Shown here: in pieces, positions 32,101 through 43,400 of the stretch
Layout: every line of letters begins with the position of its first letter
Position numbering within the stretch: position 1 is the first letter of the stretch
From: Bugula neritina
Taxonomy: Eukaryota; Bryozoa; Gymnolaemata; Cheilostomatida; Bugulidae
Length of the DNA stretch: 64,000 nucleotides
Assembly: GCA_964035545.1 (NCBI GenBank)
Contig: OZ037767.1
Coordinates: forward strand, 27,447,628 to 27,511,627
Direction of reading: 5' to 3'
The notes under the pieces: model-generated
What the model saw: the letters and a program-made list of their open reading frames with translations, nothing else
Database searches by the model: none
Told to the model about the DNA's origin: nothing
Made by a program: the position numbers and the translations under genes

Positions 32101-32170
32101 CCCAGACTGTAGTGATGAAATGAGAAAGCTGGTGGAGCACAGCAATACGAGAAACATGCTCTACATGTGA
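26190..32170 (+). CDS. PSMG1: Proteasome assembly chaperone 1 (PAC1)
   Basis: With PAC2 it guides assembly of the 20S alpha ring and blocks off-pathway dimers. Exons: 26190-26293, 27003-27106, 27926-28137, 28451-28549, 28882-28981, 31478-31614 and 32096-32170; phases join and give 276 aa (human 288). Diagnostic stretches: FYGEVLQVTSRAVDDEEDEDD at the N-terminus (acidic, as in human); IYSLEKEPSILFCQCNI; VPFLRALKTSHFQGTALC; YLEQPNVVDGLPA; and YCQLRGISAIFYICFT. The C-terminus is Leu-Tyr-Met, a good HbYX motif, by which PAC1-PAC2 docks into alpha-ring pockets (family knowledge). Exon 2 is the least conserved. Introns 1 and 2 carry minisatellites touching the exon 1 donor and the exon 3 acceptor. 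Intron 5 (2.5 kb) contains a hAT element. The exon 1 donor (gtcagc) is weak. Confidence 0.95.
26301..26536. repeat. 30-bp minisatellite at the 5' end of PSMG1 intron 1
   Basis: Eight head-to-tail copies of a 30-base unit (tgccttcgttatatgataag plus ctgctgctgc), the last truncated, begin seven bases after the inferred donor. Because the unit is a multiple of three and lacks stops, the PSMG1 frame stays open through the array to a stop at 26604-26606. Confidence 0.95.
27125..27360. repeat. TA-rich low-complexity tract in PSMG1 intron 2
   Basis: Nearly continuous aatatata/actataat sequence with strong self-complementarity lies just after the exon 2 donor. Confidence 0.6.
27702..27925. repeat. 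28-bp minisatellite ending at the PSMG1 exon 3 acceptor
   Basis: Eight copies of a 28-base unit (tccctatatactgctgtgta plus ctgtatag) with few substitutions. The terminal AG of the last copy is the 3' splice site of exon 3. Seven of the eight copies end in tatag; the second ends tatat. Confidence 0.95.
28560..28855. repeat. Triplet-repeat tract in PSMG1 intron 4
   Basis: Imperfect agtagtagtactagttagt repeats and their complements fill most of this intron. It is the same low-complexity class as 3160-3330. Confidence 0.75.
30553..31005. mobile_element. Non-autonomous hAT-type transposon
   Basis: Starts CAGCCATGCTCAACCTGTGG and ends AAGGTTGAGCACTCCTG, imperfect inverted repeats sharing TGCTCAACCT. 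Flanking 8-mers TCCTAGAG (30545-30552) and TCCCAGAG (31006-31013) differ at one base and look like an aged target duplication. The 453-bp element has repeated tggccttttg motifs and no transposase frame. It sits in PSMG1 intron 5 and differs in sequence from the element at 4391. Confidence 0.82.
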
Positions 32171-32255
32171 TAGAGCACCTCTACATGTGATAGAACACAC
32201 TTCACACGTGATGAAACATGCTCTACATGTGAAGGAACATACTCCACAGGTGACT
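32159..32255 (+). repeat. Tandem repeat derived from the PSMG1 stop region
   Basis: About five degenerate 20-22-base units (ctctacatgtgatagagcac and variants). The first overlaps the last codons and stop of PSMG1; the rest lie in the 3' UTR. Confidence 0.8.
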
Positions 32256-32570
32256 GTGCAATCTCATACCCTAGACAGAGCAGTAGCTGCTTTGTGAAAA
32301 CTAAGAATCTGCAGGAAAGATGTTACTTTGGTATAAAGTATATTATTCATCATTTCAGTGTTTTATATGCACACTCTCTGCTTAGTGGTCAGTTTGAAGG
32401 CATTTCTTACGGTTATTTATAGAACCATAGAACTGAATTTGGCTTTTATAAGTTATTAACGGGTGATCAAATAATTGTATCAACAAATCAACTCAATCAC
32501 ATTCATAGTGTGTGACATATTTACTGAGAAATTATCTCAATACATTTCACCATATTGTGAATGGCAAGAA

Positions 32571-32576
32571 AATAAA
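32571..32576 (+). other. Candidate polyadenylation signal (PSMG1)
   Basis: AATAAA about 400 bases past the PSMG1 stop, followed by a T-rich run. Confidence 0.4.
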
Positions 32577-33295
32577 ACTGGATATTATATTTTTTTATCA
32601 TTCTGACCAAATCATTTGCAACTTGAAATTGATGAGAAGGTATACAAATTCTAATACACTGGAAACCTGTTTTCCTTTGCTTTCTTGTTGGCATATTACT
32701 AGTAAATCAATTACATGCTAGTTGATAGTTCCTGTGACAAATGCTCTTTCAGACCGGATGAGCTGTACGATTGCCTCCTAAACTTAATATATTTAATATA
32801 TATGCTAATTACTTTCTGGATATATAAAATATGTTGTACATCTATGCGTAGGAATAGAGCAACAATGACGGTGTTTGTATTATTTATGAATATTCCCAAA
32901 TTAGTAATTTTGTTGGCTGCCAAATATTTCAGTTTTCTTTCTTAGCTTGTTACGTGCTATTTCAATGGTGTAGCATTTCAAATTGATTTATAGTAAAGTC
33001 AGTGCCAAAATGAAATATAATATAGTGATCACCCCACTATCCACTATGGCACCATTCTCAGAGCAGTTGGCACTGCTGTGCAGATGTTTACGACTATAAA
33101 TACCTCACACAGACACACCTGGATGTCCAAAGGCTGATAATCACAACAAAAATCATCATTAAAATAATATATTTTTGTAACAGGATTAGTGTGTTCAAAT
33201 TAAATAAACAATTTAAATAAAAATAATATTAAAACGTTTGATAAAGTAGAAATTCTCATATTGGAAGTCTACAGTCAACCCAGTGTTAACAGCAC
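32577..33295. other. Convergent 3' region between PSMG1 and the protease-fold gene
   Basis: No gene is seen. The segment probably contains the 3' UTR of the minus-strand gene ending at 33296. Confidence 0.5.
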
Positions 33296-36200
33296 TCATA
33301 AATCACTGGTCTGCTGGAAGACAGCTTGAGCTGCGCTTTCCTGCTCTGCGACGGTTGTAGGAAAATTCCTAACTGTTGACAAAGATACTGGAATGATGTC
33401 TCGCACTCGCAACCTCCTGTCTTCAACCAGTTGTTTAACTGCCCAGGATACAGGAACTGCGAGATAAATGGTCGATTCCATGGCATGAGATCCAATTAAT
33501 AGCCCAAATCTTTGTAGTTTGTGCTCATCTTCCTCACTCACAAGATATACTTGCAAACCGCAATCTCCTTTTTCCAACCTGCAACAAAAACTATTAAATA
33601 ATAAAACGTAAAACTATGGGCTTTCATCACAACTTTTTATATAATTGAAAAAATTAGCAGACAATATTAGGTAATTAATTTCCATTTATTAGATTTTCAC
33701 AAAGAATTAGCAGACTGTCATGTGTTTAACTGCCAGTATCAAGCGCTTGTTCATGAAGTAATGTGTTTTGTAGTTGAAACTATAATTCATAGCACTGTTT
33801 TTTGGCATTTTAAAAGAAACAGAAGGGAGTCTTAAACATTACTGACATCATGAAAAACTGCACTTCAATTTCTACTTTTGCAGCTCTGAACTACCTAATT
33901 TGATAATGTAATTGCCAAAAGTTTATATACAGGTATGTATCATATCAGGTATTCATTTAGATACAACACATCATTACTTACGATTCACTGCCCTCCAGAG
34001 TAAACGCAATCGAAGAGCCAACTCTTTGTCCATTTAGTTCTGCAGCCATTTGGGGTTCAATCCGGCCTTTTTTGTTTCCACACAGAACTTTTCTACCAAC
34101 GTAGTGGTGGAGCTGATTGTGATCCATGATATTTACTGTAGGCTCTTCAATTTTATAGTTGTCACCAAAGGTTTCAAACTGACAATGAGAAGAAGCCTGT
34201 AACTCATTTTCCAAATTTTGTTTATCAATTTTACAAATGGCTGCATCGCATGCAATAGTTTCTTCTTGGTTCAAGTATTTGATCGCGGGCAATGGTCGTT
34301 CAACAATCTTCACAACCAAGCCATGTGGGCTTAAGATACGTGGTGTATTGTGCCATCTCTCCTTTCCCATTCCTTCAAATATCGATTCACTATTTCCATT
34401 TCTAAGTAACTGTTCGTGCTCAGTTCCTTCCAGAAAGACATGTGCTGGAACCATGACATAGAGATTCACATCATTATGCTTTTCATCCACAGCGGAGACC
34501 AGCAGTTCAACTTTCGAGATAATTGAATTGTCTCGCCAGACATTGTATGGCTGCAACCAATTTATAAAAAGTTCTAGGTTATTATGGGTGGAACTCTTGA
34601 TATCAAATGTCGATACAGAAAATTTATGATAGTCAGATTTGCTTGACAACATTTTAGTTAGTTTTCTTTTTGCCTTCGAGACTTCTTTTCCACAAACCAT
34701 AATCTTGGAATGGTTTTTAGGTTGATGGTAGATGGTGAATATGCGCACACCTTTAGATCGAAGACACCTTCAATACAAATATAATATTTTATACACTAAA
34801 ACTTCAATCGACTCATTGCGCTTCAAGAAGCTAACTGCATGTGTCTGATATATTTTGAGTTTCAAAAGCTTATTGCATCTGGAAATATTTAGATTAGAAA
34901 AATAAATAAGTTATATAGATTTCTTCATCTTATCTACTAAAGGGAACCACATTTAAAGTCGCAAGATTACACATTATTATTATTGTAATGCACTTTCTTT
35001 CACTATTTACGATATGCCTTACACAATGAGAACTGCAGCAGTAAACTAACAAAGATTATAATATACACAAAAATGTTTTGTTTATAAAACAAAAAATCAC
35101 ACTCTAAACTTGACACCAGACATAAAAACTTTGACTAACAGGAGAATTCAAATTCCCATGACCTCTAACCAGGTGCGATAGGAGTTCAAATTTACTACAA
35201 GCTAAAATTTTTTAGTGTATTTAAATTATTTAGAGCTTCCACTCAACTTACATCTTGACATCATTGAGTAGCCTTTCGGGAATAATTAGGCTTTGATTTT
35301 CTAATTCACTGGCCAACTCTAAAACCATTAAATAAATTAGGTCAAATCTTTCCTGATGTTAACTAATCATACGATGGTCTGATGCGCAGGTACATGCACA
35401 GATACAGAGTGCTCACACAAAATTTCAGATTCGAATAATTTATGCCATACTTTAGCCAAAATAACGATATATGTTGACATATTCATTCAAATGAATGAAT
35501 CCTGAAGATTTAGGAGCAATTGTGAAATTTCAAAAAAGTAAAAATAAGTAGGTACAGAAAGTGAGACATTTCGTAAAACCTGTGTTCTAGATAACGAATA
35601 TTGCATTCTAAACCTAAATTCATATAGACAATTAAAGAAGTGTGTTTTCATGATTGCGCCTGAATAAAATCATCAACAAACACAGTTTCGGTTGCTATTC
35701 AAGTGCATTGAATTCCCTACGTATAATTGTTTATAAATATTAGCTTGGCATGTGATCAGTTGTCAAACTAATCTCAAAAATGACGAATGAACATGAATGT
35801 GTAGAAATGTTATCTACTGCCTCAACAATACTTTTAATTCAGAAACATTTGCCACAAATCCAGCTATTGATTGTATATACTCAAGCATGATGATTAGTGC
35901 ACAATAAAATTAAGGTGATACAATATGATATTTTACTTAAAAAAAACTGTAATGCAAAGCATTTTAATGATGAAAGGCAATGTGTGATTGGCCTTGCAGT
36001 GACTTCAATGCAGAAAAGAAGTAATCAGAGTAGCATGCTAATACTTAAACTACATTCACTTGGCTGCCACTGACCATTAGTTTGCATACCAATAGAGACT
36101 ATGCATGAGTATAAAAAGGTGTGAAAATTAACTTGCCCTACATGGCCTACAGCATTCACCAACTTAGTCGAAACGGTTAGAGTTATGCTACATGTGAGAA

Positions 36201-39200
36201 AACTATTTTCAAGCAAACAATCCACTATGAGAAGTTGAAAACAGAAAAATCCACAATAAATGTTTTCATAGAAAAAATTGCCAATACTGCATTTCATCAT
36301 CCTCAAATTCCATGCACTGTTTTGCCTCAAATAGCAGATCATCTTACAATCAGCAATCTTTTGTTATACGAAATCAAATTAGTGCAACAAATGATATTGA
36401 AGAATAGAATATGGACACATACTGCCATTCTCTATAATAGGTTTCAGTATCAAAAATTAGAAAACCAATACATTGGGTATCAATGAGATTGTCCTTAAAG
36501 CCTCTTTGTTAAAGTAATTCCCCTTCATTCCAAGATGGATGAACTGTGATTTTGTCAGCGCATTCATTAACAGATGTTAAGGAAATTTTTGAGCTGATTG
36601 AATACAAACGTCAATTATGATGATCATCAACTGTTAATACTATAATCTATATTACTTCTAGTTTCTTACTACATAATACTCTATAATTATGATTATTATT
36701 TCACCATGATATATTCCATTAAATTGCACTATACTACATTAAATGATATTATTTTACATTAAATCATATTAGATCATGCTGCCCTTTTGAGTTTATAAAA
36801 TAAAATGCGCTCTATTTATGTAATTCTGCAACATAAAATATTCATTTTGTTGAAAAGCTACTCAGATATATATCCGAATTGAATTGACTAACATGCCACC
36901 TAACATACATTGAATCAACTTGTTCACAATTATTGTAATAAAGTGTTTAATAACATTAACAATTTATACCAGAAGTATATAATTACAAGATGCATACCTG
37001 CTTGATTTATTCCCAATTTTTCCTCATGCCTTTCAACAAAACCCTGCGTAACAAATAATCATAAAATTATGTTTGATATTATTAGTGTTAGCAACATGAG
37101 TGTATAGCAAACATTATATAACAATTTATGATAAGTAAAATATTGAATTCTAAAGAGAATAAAATATTATTGATAGCCTGTGTAAGTTTTTATAGTAAAG
37201 CTTTTGTGTGTTATACACAACACATAAATTTGTACCAACACATTAAATATCTTTATATATAATTTAACTCATTGTAAAAACAAGTTTATGGTCTTGGCAA
37301 AGAAATAGTTCTGTTTAGACGTTTGATTATTAATGGTCTTATAATGCCTAAAGTAGGTAGAAATAGGAAAACGGAAAAACTGTGACAAATATGACGATCA
37401 GCTCAAAGAACTTGTGACTGTGTTGATGTATGAAAGAATTTCATTCCCAAATTGCACACATAACAGAATGACTAAGTGGTGGCCATCAAAAACTACACCC
37501 TATCTTATTGGTTACATATGCCAATGACTCGAATTATGCACCTTTGTTATTGAAAACACTCTGTGTCATTCTTTGCAGCCAAATAAGAGATTGTTGGAAA
37601 AACATATGCAGAGCAAATAAAGAATGATGAGCCAGATATGTGTTGTCGCAGGCATTCAGTTCATATCATTCTGCTATTGTAAATATTTTATGCAATACTG
37701 GAATGGGAAATGCTTTAAGGATGTTGAAATATCAAGTAATAAGACTGCAATTAATTCAAGTCAAACTCAAACTAAATATTGTAATGTCAATAAAGACCTT
37801 ACCGGTGTTAAGTCTTCAGTTGTAAAGGGGATATCTTTACTAGAATGGGTCGGGTGTGCTTTCTTTCCATAAAAGGATCCATAGCATGAGTCAAAACTGT
37901 GGTTGCTAATACTGCTTCTGCAAGATTGCCGGAAACTTCTGACAGCCCAACCCTCTCTGTTTGGATTACTGTCCCATTCAGCCTCCATTCCCTAAATTTT
38001 AAAATTTCAACTGTGTATTTCAATAACAAAATTCCAACTTTTCTTTGAAAAGTAGTATAATATTGGTGTGTCGGACACAAAACTTATTCACAGCTTGTCT
38101 TATAAATTCTGTTACAACAACTTGAAAACATACATAAACAGGTAGAAAATGGAAAATGAACGTCTCAAAGAGAATATTTATACCAGATTCAAGAATCTAT
38201 AGATATATATATATTATATAGAATGACTCATGATAAAAACATGCAGCTGTTAGAGGTCTACTTCCCATGCTCTCTCAACTATCTCGCTGTACTCATTTAA
38301 GTTTAAACTTTTACTAGGTGTGTTGATATCTTATATCTAAGCTTATGTAAACAGCTTACCTTTTTTACACGCTGACTTTTTCTGCCAGAAGCATAAGCTG
38401 AGTCTACGCTACGGTCACTCTCTCTTCCGCCATTTTTCTCAACTCGACTGTGTTTGGAAGCTTTATTACCACCTCGAAAACTTCGAGTGAAGTTACTCCG
38501 GCATGGCAATTTGGCATTGTCGAGTTTTTCACTAACATCCTTCTTGTCAACCTGCATTAGAAATCATAACAGAATGTTAAATGAGTTTTAAAAAAATGAT
38601 AAGTTTTGAATATACTACAAAGTTTTGCTTGTTTGAAGTGCAGCCAATCCTGTATTAATAAAATTATTCTACTGTCTTGTTTCACCAGTATCAATTAAGC
38701 ATGTATAACCTGGTTATCTATTAAAGCATAGATGTAGAAACACCATATCAGTTGAAGTTATATCTCTAATACAAATATATCAATTATTATCAACAGCTCA
38801 CGCCTCACTAGGGTTGGAGAGGCTCAAAAATTCAATTGGATTGGAAAACCTGAAAATGTCCGTTTAAGCTGCAAAATATATCCTCAGAAGCCCCATGGCA
38901 GATTTTCCTATAGGTAAATCGCACCAATCAGCAACCAACTGAGTGTAGAGCTACACAAGAAGTTTGAAAATTATTTCTACTTACATCTGAATCCAAACCA
39001 TTGATGTCACTATTTTCACAACTGTCTACTCTTTTAGGCTGTTTATCATTATCCTCATCTTTCAAGTTTAATACTTCAGTACCCAGTGTGTCCGGTCCAT
39101 TATTGCGGTTTTTAGATTTTGCTCGTTTCTTTCGAAAACTATCTCGAACTCTTTCTACTAACTTTGGCTTATGGTCTTTATGAACTGCTTTCTCAATTTT

Positions 39201-39534
39201 ACTCTAAAATTACATTTCAGAAATCAAACAATAGAAATTATAGCTTTTTAGAATCAAGACATGCATATAGCAGCGCAGAAACTGTTACATACCACACACT
39301 CTAATTCAGATCAGTATATACCATAACCATGGGTATAAAAAAACAGTGAGCTGCAAATAATTATTTACTTGAAGAAAAGACACGATTCATCGATTGTATT
39401 GTTTTAGCATAGTAGCCAGTAGTTCACATTCTCTTGTAATACCAACAGTAAAATCCAAACTATTATTCACCTACCTGTTCATGTAGCTCATCCTTGTCTT
39501 TCTTACTCGACTTTTTAAAAAAACTTGTAGCCAT
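33296..39534 (-). CDS. Uncharacterised protein with a predicted chymotrypsin-like domain
   Basis: I do not recognise a named family. Exons, 5' to 3': 39475-39534, 38985-39203, 38360-38551, 37803-37991, 36998-37043, 35252-35318, 33982-34767 and 33296-33578; phases join and give 613 aa. Residues 1-235 are polar, rich in Lys, Ser and Arg, with a basic run RKKRAKSK at 44-51, and look disordered. The C-terminal half has trypsin-order motifs: VMVPAHVFL (H367), CDAAICKID (D432), GRKVLCGNKKGRI, EKGDCGLQV (C526), then FGLLIGSH and YLAVPVSWAV. Spacing H-D 65 and D-C 94 resembles chymotrypsin's 45 and 93. A Cys occupies the usual Ser position and the following residues are GL, not GG. No signal peptide or membrane segment is evident, so it is probably intracellular. 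Activity is inferred and a dead scaffold is possible. Gene structure is more certain than function. Confidence 0.8.
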
Positions 39535-40451
39535 TTTATACAATTGCTTTAGAATATTTTATCTCACTATTTTAAACAAATATTTGTGAACTGCTCACTT
39601 CGCCTGTCAAACACTAATTGATGGCTCCGAATGCAAACGAGAAATGCAAACGTTATTTTTTACATGTGATGTGATATAAGCTGCGATATCAGCCAATCAC
39701 ATCACATCACATCTGATTGAAGAAATCGCAATGTCAACATGGCATGCTTTGAAATCACTCCTATGCATTGTTCAAAATAATAATCTACTAATGATTGCAA
39801 GTATGAAGTTGCTAATGACAAAAATTTATTGCCGAAACAAGAACCAGCAGCAGATCAAGCGCATGCTAACAGGTGTCAAAACAAGCACATGCCAACAGGC
39901 AACTTGCTAAGAAATTACTAGCAAAACATAATATATAAATAACAAATAAAACTACATTATCACACTTGGACGGCTCAAGAAAAATGATAGATTACCATAA
40001 ACTAGATATATAATATGATTATAAAAAGGCAGTATGTACGAAAATAATAAATGTCCTTCACTTGAAGTCATACGAAAAAGAGGCTGTTTTGCTGAAGCTG
40101 GCACGAAAATTACTAAATTTCTTTGAAATATAAATCAAATTCACTGAATAATATAGCAAAGTGTTACAAAAGATCAAAACACACATTTTTTGGAGGCAAA
40201 TCAAGTAAAATTTTTTGTATATCAAACTACCAAATGCATAGCTATAAAAATTATCCTACAACGTTTCAAATAAAAGATTTCATCACTGAGCGAGCAGAAG
40301 TCCTTATAAATCAACACGAGGCTACAGATGGCATCAGATGCTATATATCAATTAGGAGGAGGGGCCGATAACCACCCGTGTGTAGTACGTATGTAGAACC
40401 TAGGCTAGCCAGACTATTTCACCATTATATTCAGGTTAGGGGTTGGCTCCT
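39535..40451. other. Intergenic DNA; promoter of the protease-fold gene
   Basis: It contains the presumed promoter just above 39534 and, at the right, the 3' UTR of the CAP-Gly gene. No further gene is seen. Confidence 0.55.
39661..39715 (-). promoter_or_regulatory. CCAAT box within an inverted repeat
   Basis: Complementary segments atgtgatgtgatat and gatatcagccaatcacatcacat face each other about 130-180 bases upstream of the start codon at 39534. They include a CCAAT motif (agccaatcac). The arrangement fits a proximal promoter, but no factor can be named with confidence. Confidence 0.35.
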
Positions 40452-43400
40452 TCAGCTTCCCCACACCATGATGACTTTGTTGAAGGTTATGAAAGCTCCT
40501 CGATTAGGTTTGCTAGAAAAATCATACTAGGATTGGATAGAGGGAGAAAATTATAGGGGAAAAATGGCATTATATCAGGAGTGGCTAGATGGAGACATAT
40601 AAAGGGAGAAACAGGACGTGGACAACTTGTATGAACCAATAGTATAAGGTTCAATATACGTGACTGTTCATATACTGTTCAATAGAAATGAAGTAATCGC
40701 TATTGTCAGTAGGCTATAAGTCACCAAAGGCAAACTTGTGCATGTAGCTGCTGTATATAGGCTACATACAACATATTTACTGTCGAATGGTACAAAATGA
40801 ATCTAAATGGTTTTATCAAAAAGTTTGAAAATTCAACATGCCACTCTTTTATAACATATAAAAATTCCTTTGTTTTCATGGTATTTATGCTGTGAATGAT
40901 TTGAGCTGACACATTTTTACAGTGACAATACTGCCAATAATATTGATAAAAAAACTCACGCAGGTTTATAGTCACTATCCCTGAGCCAATAATATTGGTA
41001 GACTTGGCTAAATGATATGTGAATCATAGCATTCTAATATAAACACATGTATATGTTTGACTTTGGATGCCAAGACTGGCAATAGTGAAATGCCTCATTT
41101 CATATTTTAGCAAGTTATGCTGACTTTGCCAGCAAAACTGAGCCCACAGCCCCGTAGATTCACAATAAAATCAATCCATTTCACCAACTTGAATAAAGTT
41201 ACTAAATATCCGTGAGAACATCAATTAATGTATACTGAGAATCAAAATAGCCAAGTAACTTCAACACCTCATTACTAGCTAATTCTAAGTAGTTGTAGAG
41301 AATACTTACCAGTCAAAGTAACGGACTCCATCATACATGCCATCGTGTTTTCCATCTGCAAAATAGAGACATGCATTAAATAAATATGAAAAAATAAATA
41401 ACTTAGTACTTCACAGTAACAGGAGAAACTTATTATATATACCCGGTAGTACAAAATAAAAATTAGAAAAGAGATCCGTCTATCTTTATATCAGCAGTTT
41501 TTATTAGCATACGCCATACAGTATGCATACAGTATGTAGCATAGTAAGCATACAGTATGCATACTGTATGTAGCATAGTAAGCATACAGCATGCATACAG
41601 TACATAGCAAGCACAACTGTTTACAGTAAATATTTCAGAATATAATAAAAAATATCTGGTAGTGATGTTTGGCTGATATTGCTAAAGAATTTTGATAGCA
41701 TAGGTTGTACAACATCCAATAGTTTAAACATATTATAGACAATTGACCTCACCTTGGTACTCAAGTTCAAGGCCGATAAATGTATCATTTCTATCGTGGA
41801 GATGGCCAACAAACTTGACTAGCCCCCTGCATATCCTTCCATCTGGTTTAGTGAACTTGGCTATGTCACCTACAGCAAGGTCTGCTGGTGACCGAGGGGC
41901 GAAGGGGCGCCGACCCGTAGTATTGAATGTGATTCTAGGAGCCACACCCGTGTTGTTGTGCTGTGTTGGAAGAACTGGAACAAGGACAGAGCGAAGTCCA
42001 TAGCTAGCAGGCGGAGCTAGCCTCTCTAAAAGCAAATCTAAATAATAGAAAGAAATAATTAATTGAGGGTATGCTTAATGTATGCTAATAGTGTGGCTGT
42101 GATATGCTTGTGTTATACATGTTTGCTAATAGTAAGTTTGCATTAATTTTCGATTTTCAGTCAAAAATACAATTCAACCTATTTGAAAATTTGCCTTGCA
42201 TGTCAAAAGGCAAACATCAAAATGTTTATCTTACGAGAACTTAATCAGAATAATTTCTAATAATTATTATTTCAGTATAATAACCTAACAAAATGATAAA
42301 ATCCTTGTAGATAATAGTGTTTAGTTATCACTTAGTGACTTGATGTCTTACTTAAAGTGTCAAATAGAGCTTTGCTTTTTATATTTTATCAGCTACCATT
42401 CTCCATTATCCACTTTATGCTGTAGACTTTACACATTCAGTAAGTTTTCAAATATAGATTAAGTAGTCATATTCTTCTATTAGACAGTGAGCTTCCCCCA
42501 TCAACATGGTTTGTGAAAACATGAAGTTAACTAATACTTGGTACATTTTTCAGCTAAACTATCAACGCACATTTATGCTTTTGGTTTGTCAAATTTTGTG
42601 AAAAATAAACTATGCTATCATTATGGGAGAATATTGAGCACCATATCTATGTCTATGGAAAAGCGATCAGCCATTAATTTAGTCAAATACAAGTTTATTC
42701 AGAGATAACACCAGGTGATAACAAATGGAAAGGTGCCGATAGCCACTTTTGGCATGATTTGTGTTTATTATTCAGGTAGTCAGAACTATTTGATGTAGGG
42801 TGACATAAATAGAAACTTATGCATTTTTAAAGGCTTATATAATGAATAAATAATATTTAGCAACTTGGCATATATTGCAAACGTAAAGGTAAACCAAGAG
42901 CAAAACAAGTAAACACTGCAATTTAGGCTGCATGTTCATTCAAAGAAGAAATAACTTGAAACATCTTGAATCAAAAGTTGCACTAAACAGACATAGACTG
43001 CATTCACAATGAAATACTACAGGAAACTGGGACACTGCATGGTTAACACCAGATGAAACAATGGAAACTTTACCTGTTTCTATACAGCCAACATAAACAT
43101 ATAGTAAACAATACAGCAGATGAGGCAAACACCACTATGCCATTATGCTGCTATCAAATAGCAAAATCTGTTTAGTTTAACAAAAGTGATGCAATCTTAA
43201 CAATTTAGTGTTACAACCTGGAAAACATCTCTAAATATTATTACAAGCAGATTCTACTCAGAAAAATCATATTTCATGATTATTTAGAGCTGATGTATCA
43301 TTAAATCTCTGACAACCAACACTGTGCTAACACCTATAATACACATCTATTTAAACTATACAATAGCTGTAACATCACACCACACTCTATACTGGCTACA

